Shown here: in pieces, positions 61,482 to 64,000 of the stretch
Layout: every line of letters starts with the position of its first letter
How positions within the stretch are numbered: position 1 is the stretch's first letter
Origin: Bog-473 sp963804055
GTDB taxonomy: Bacteria > Actinomycetota > Acidimicrobiia > Acidimicrobiales > RAAP-2
Assembly: GCA_963804055.1 (NCBI GenBank)
Contig: CAWDOU010000003.1
Coordinates: forward strand, 186,001 to 250,000
Length of the DNA stretch: 64,000 nucleotides
Direction: 5' to 3'
Position numbers and translations under genes: made by a program
Notes under the pieces: generated by a model
Told to the model about the DNA's origin: nothing
Seen by the model: the letters and a program-made list of their open reading frames with translations, nothing else
Database searches by the model: none

Positions 61482-62110
61482 GGCGTCGACGTCGGTGTCG
61501 TTGTGGCGGCGGTCGACGACCCCGATGCGCTCGTCGCGCCCGAGGTGCTGCTCGTGCCCGTCGTGCCACCCCCCGCAGGCGCGCCCGCACCCGCCGAGGA
61601 GGTTGTCGGCGGTGGTGGAGCGGGTGCAGGCGTCACCTTCGGGGTGGGGAGGGGCACGGACAAGGAGACATAGGGCAACTCGATGATGCTGGCGGGCGCG
61701 ACCAGGCCGTCCTGGGTCGTCGCATCCGCCACAATCCGCGTCGGGGTCTCGAGCTTGGCCACCGCCGACTCCGCCTGGCGGTTCGCGCTCTGTGCCCGCG
61801 CCAGTTCCTGCTGCAGGCCGGCCAGCCTGACCTGGCCATTGGCCAGGAGGGCCTGCCCCACGACGACCGCCAGCAGCGCGGCCACCACCATGCTCACCGC
61901 CATGATGGTGAGCAGCCTTCCCGGACTCGCCGCGGTGCGGCCCCCTCGAATGCCGCGCCGGGTGCGAGTCGGGACGACTCGGAGCGGGACGCGCCGGGTC
62001 GATGGAGCATCTGCGCCACGTCCCGCAGGGCGGGGCGCAGCATTCGGAGTCGCAGCAGTTGCGGCATGCCGGCGGGTTGCCGTCGCCGTGGCCGCGGGGG
62101 GAGGCGCCAT
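61478..62110 (-). CDS. ftsL: FtsL-like small septal protein with a low-complexity tail
   Basis: The position between rsmH and ftsI and the layout fit FtsL. A basic start (residues 1-62), a single membrane helix (LLTIMAVSMVVAALLAVVVG, about 66-85) and a short coiled coil (RLAGLQQELARAQSANRQAE) come first. The coiled coil is followed by IVADATTQDGLVAPASIIEL. After residue 155 comes a Pro/Thr/Ser/Gly tail (APAPPPPTTSSAGAGAPAGG) to the end, rare in FtsL. The start ATG and the rsmH stop share a TGATG. Confidence 0.8.
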   Translation of the reverse strand: MAPPPAATATATRRHAATAATPNAAPRPAGRGADAPSTRRVPLRVVPTRTRRGIRGGRTAASPGRLLTIMAVSMVVAALLAVVVGQALLANGQVRLAGLQQELARAQSANRQAESAVAKLETPTRIVADATTQDGLVAPASIIELPYVSLSVPLPTPKVTPAPAPPPPTTSSAGAGAPAGGGTTGTSSTSGATSASGSSTAATTTPTSTP

Positions 62111-63099
62111 CAGGCTGCTCCGCCCGCGTCGCGCGCGTCGTCCGCGTCGTCCGCGTCCTCCGCGCCGTCCGCCTCCGTCCGCACGATGGCACGCAAGCGC
62201 GCGCTCTCGGACCGCGGATTGGCGGCGACCTCGGCTGCCGACGGCTTGCGCGAGCCGCGGAACACGAGCTGATGCCGCACCACTGCTCCGCAGACACACG
62301 GCAGGCCAGGTGGGCAGACACATCCGCCCGTGGCGGCCTCTGCGAAGACCTGCTTCGTCAGCCGGTCCTCGCCCGAGTGGTAGCTGATCACGACACACAC
62401 GCCCCCGACCGCCAGGTGCGACAGGGCGGCGGGGAGCGCAGCCGCCAGCTGGCCCAGCTCGTCGTTCACCTGCATGCGCAGGGCCTGGAACACCCGCCGG
62501 GCCGGGTGACCCTTCCGGCGGGCCGGCGCCGGCACGGCCGACGCCACGACTTCGGCCAGCTGCCTCGTCGAGGTCAGTGGCCGGGCCTGGACGATCGCCC
62601 GGGCGATGCGCCCGGAAAGCCTTCCCTCCCCGTTCTCCAAGAAGAGCGCCGTCAGGTCGCCCACCGGCAGGGAGTTGACGAGGTCGGCGGCCGTCGTGCC
62701 GCCGGTCGGGTCCATCCGCATGTCGAGCGGCCCGTCCTCGCGGAACGAGAAGCCCCGCTCGGCCCAGTCGAGCTGCGGGGAGCTGACACCCAGGTCGAGC
62801 AGGACTCCGGCCAGTGGCCCGAACCCGGGCCCCGAGAGAACGGACTCCAGCGTGGAGAAGGGTGCAGACACGAGCGTGACCCGGTCCCCGAAGGGCGACA
62901 GCCGCTCCCGGGCCGCCTCGAGTGCCGCCGGGTCGCGGTCCAACCCCACGACGCGCAGTGCCGGGTAGGCCTGCAGCAGTGCCGCGGCGTGGCCGCCGCC
63001 GCCGATGGTCGCGTCGACGACCACCCCGGGAGGGACGGATGCGAACAGCGAGACCACTTCGTCGCGCAGCACGGGGATGTGTTCGAACGAGTGGGCCAT
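62110..63099 (-). CDS. rsmH: 16S rRNA m4C1402 methyltransferase RsmH
   Basis: RsmH (MraW) methylates N4 of C1402 in 16S rRNA with SAM. The 329 aa product has EHIPVLRDEVVSLFASVPPG, DATIGGGGHAAALL (motif I), GLDRDPAALEAARERLSPFG, GVLLDLGVSSPQLDWAERGF and SYHSGEDRLTKQVFAEAATG with the Cys-rich CVCPPGLPCVCG end section. It closes with an Ala/Asp-rich tail. ATG 63099 is chosen since MAHSFEHIPVL is the usual start. It lies 195 bases from mraZ. Confidence 0.97.
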   Translation of the reverse strand: MAHSFEHIPVLRDEVVSLFASVPPGVVVDATIGGGGHAAALLQAYPALRVVGLDRDPAALEAARERLSPFGDRVTLVSAPFSTLESVLSGPGFGPLAGVLLDLGVSSPQLDWAERGFSFREDGPLDMRMDPTGGTTAADLVNSLPVGDLTALFLENGEGRLSGRIARAIVQARPLTSTRQLAEVVASAVPAPARRKGHPARRVFQALRMQVNDELGQLAAALPAALSHLAVGGVCVVISYHSGEDRLTKQVFAEAATGGCVCPPGLPCVCGAVVRHQLVFRGSRKPSAAEVAANPRSESARLRAIVRTEADGAEDADDADDARDAGGAA

Positions 63100-63293
63100 C
63101 TGCAGCCCCCCGGCCGGTGGGTCGAGAGGGAGGTGGAGTTCCGAACGACCAACGTGGAGGTGGGTGGAGTGGCCTTCCAGCGCGCCGGTCGAGGAGCTGC
63201 ACATGGTCCAGTGCGTCCTGCGGATCGATGTCGATGTCTTCAGGGTCGTGTGGCGTGTCCTTTCTGTTGGGTCTGTCGTCGTCTCCGGTGTCG

Positions 63294-63710
63294 CTAGTCC
63301 TCGTCGTCCAGGAGCCAGCTCTCCTCCGGCAGCACCCGTTCCGTCCAGGCGGCCGGGTTCCACAGCTCCACCCGGTCGATGGCTCCGTGCACGAGCACCT
63401 CGGCCTCGAGTTGGGCAAACGTCCGCAGATGCGCGGGGATCGGCATGCGCCCCTGCCGATCGATCTCGACCTCGGCGGAGTTCGACGCCCAGATACGGGC
63501 CCGGTTCCGATCGTGGCGACCCGAGTCCGACTTCTCCTGCATCGCCTGCATCTGCCGCTCGAACTCCCCGGGCGTCCACAGCGCCAGGCAGCCCTCTGAG
63601 TTCTGCGTGAGGTAGCCGCCCCGCTCGAATTGGCCGCGGAACTTCGCCGGCAGGATCACCCTGCCCTTGGTGTCGAGCGAATGCTCGTATCTCCCTACGA
63701 AGCCTGCCAC
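63294..63710 (-). CDS. mraZ: MraZ, transcriptional regulator of the division cluster
   Basis: The 138 aa product has two AbrB-like MraZ repeats: YEHSLDTKGRVILPAKFRGQ and SNSAEVEIDRQGRMPIPAHL. MraZ forms rings that bind direct repeats upstream of its own gene and regulates the dcw cluster. GTG 63710 is used; GGGAGA stands about eight bases upstream. It begins the cluster on the minus strand. Confidence 0.95.
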   Translation of the reverse strand: MAGFVGRYEHSLDTKGRVILPAKFRGQFERGGYLTQNSEGCLALWTPGEFERQMQAMQEKSDSGRHDRNRARIWASNSAEVEIDRQGRMPIPAHLRTFAQLEAEVLVHGAIDRVELWNPAAWTERVLPEESWLLDDED

Positions 63711-63764
63711 CAGCTGTATCTCCCACGTCGCTCCCCGGCTTGCGTCCTCCGACGCCCCCTCACA

Positions 63765-63820
63765 CCACTGCGCGCCACTTTAAACCCTTTTCCCCCACTG
63801 CACAACCACCAGGACCCACT
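63765..63820 (-). promoter_or_regulatory. Direct-repeat array upstream of mraZ, likely MraZ operator
   Basis: On the minus strand the pentamer AGTGG (GGTGG once) occurs at 63816-63820, 63806-63810, 63795-63799, 63775-63779 and 63765-63769. Steps are 10, 11, 20 and 10 bases. A weaker GGG sits at the skipped 63785 position. The spacing of one helical turn is as in MraZ boxes. It lies 55-110 bases upstream of the mraZ start, so it probably regulates the whole cluster. Confidence 0.55.
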
Positions 63821-64000
63821 GCAACGCAATTGAAACCCCCCGCCCGCCCCAACCGTCATGTGGCCGTGGAATCGACCCTTCGGACGGCCGCCGCACCGTC
63901 TCTCCGCCGCCTCTTCCGGCGGCTGGACCCGGCCGGGCGCGGCCCACCCACGTGGCAGAGCCGGACGACGGTGGAGAAGAGGATGAGGACGGAGCGAGCC
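63821..64000. other. Upstream region of mraZ
   Basis: No reading frame is seen before the window ends. A stem GCCGCC/GGCGGC with a TCTTCC loop (about 63907-63924) and GC-rich palindromes are present. I could not recognise an RNA gene here. A promoter for mraZ should lie near the repeat array, but no clear -35/-10 pair could be assigned. Confidence 0.35.

Noticed and set aside
63841..64000. Possible structured RNA such as RNase P RNA upstream of mraZ
   Set aside because: GC-rich stems are there, but none of the conserved RNase P core sequences is seen.
1..64000. CRISPR arrays, insertion sequences, prophage genes or toxin-antitoxin pairs
   Set aside because: No regularly spaced repeats, transposase or integrase motifs, phage structural genes or typical TA pairs were seen. 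The DUF222/HNH gene is the only mobile-type candidate.

Overview
The window looks like a piece of a chromosome from a high-GC actinobacterium, probably near the Acidimicrobiia. The evidence is strong GC bias at third codon positions, frequent GTG starts, a bacterial proteasome activator (Bpa), a DUF3097 protein, a SepF/DivIVA type of division apparatus, menaquinone genes, and a MurE carrying the DNPR motif of meso-diaminopimelate enzymes. The lineage is an inference from gene content and no marker gene was placed on a tree.

0-11.7 kb is conserved core. It holds tyrS with a lipoprotein and a flavin reductase in a tightly overlapping operon, a divergent carotenoid-cleavage oxygenase, a 13E12-type DUF222/HNH gene, and a menaquinone cluster ordered menD(-) menH(+) menA(-) menB(-) menE(+), whose divergent pairs are almost start to start.

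11.7-29.6 kb is a sparser, accessory-looking stretch. It has small membrane proteins and orphan enzymes on both strands: a GYD protein, a phosphotransferase, a methyltransferase, an arylamine N-acetyltransferase, a DHFR-like reductase, a P-loop kinase and a large secreted protein. Long gaps and some decayed reading frames lie between them. DUF3097, DUF167 and an FMN split-barrel protein are the more conserved members.

29.6-44.5 kb is mixed core: an AAA ATPase of the DUF5925 type ending in GQYL, a CMD/sigma-J pair with a frameshifted sigma gene, an SDR, a YyaL-like thioredoxin-domain protein, dnaE, bpa (ending GAYL), a phosphodiesterase, an Rrf2 regulator, a histidine phosphatase and a group-2-like sigma factor.

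44.5-63.8 kb is one long minus-strand run. Read in the direction of transcription it is mraZ-rsmH-ftsL-ftsI-murE-mraY-ftsW-murG-murC-murB-ftsQ-ftsZ-yggS-sepF-yggT-divIVA-traR/dksA-lspA-rluD. It joins peptidoglycan precursor synthesis, septal synthesis, the Z ring and polar growth, and most junctions overlap by a few bases. murF and murD are missing from their usual places. An array of AGTGG-type repeats, a likely MraZ operator, precedes mraZ.

Three genes (sigJ-like, rluD-like and a tiny membrane protein) each carry a single-base frameshift. These could be real lesions or sequence errors. The most interesting single observation is the proteasome-docking-like C terminus on the DUF5925 AAA ATPase.
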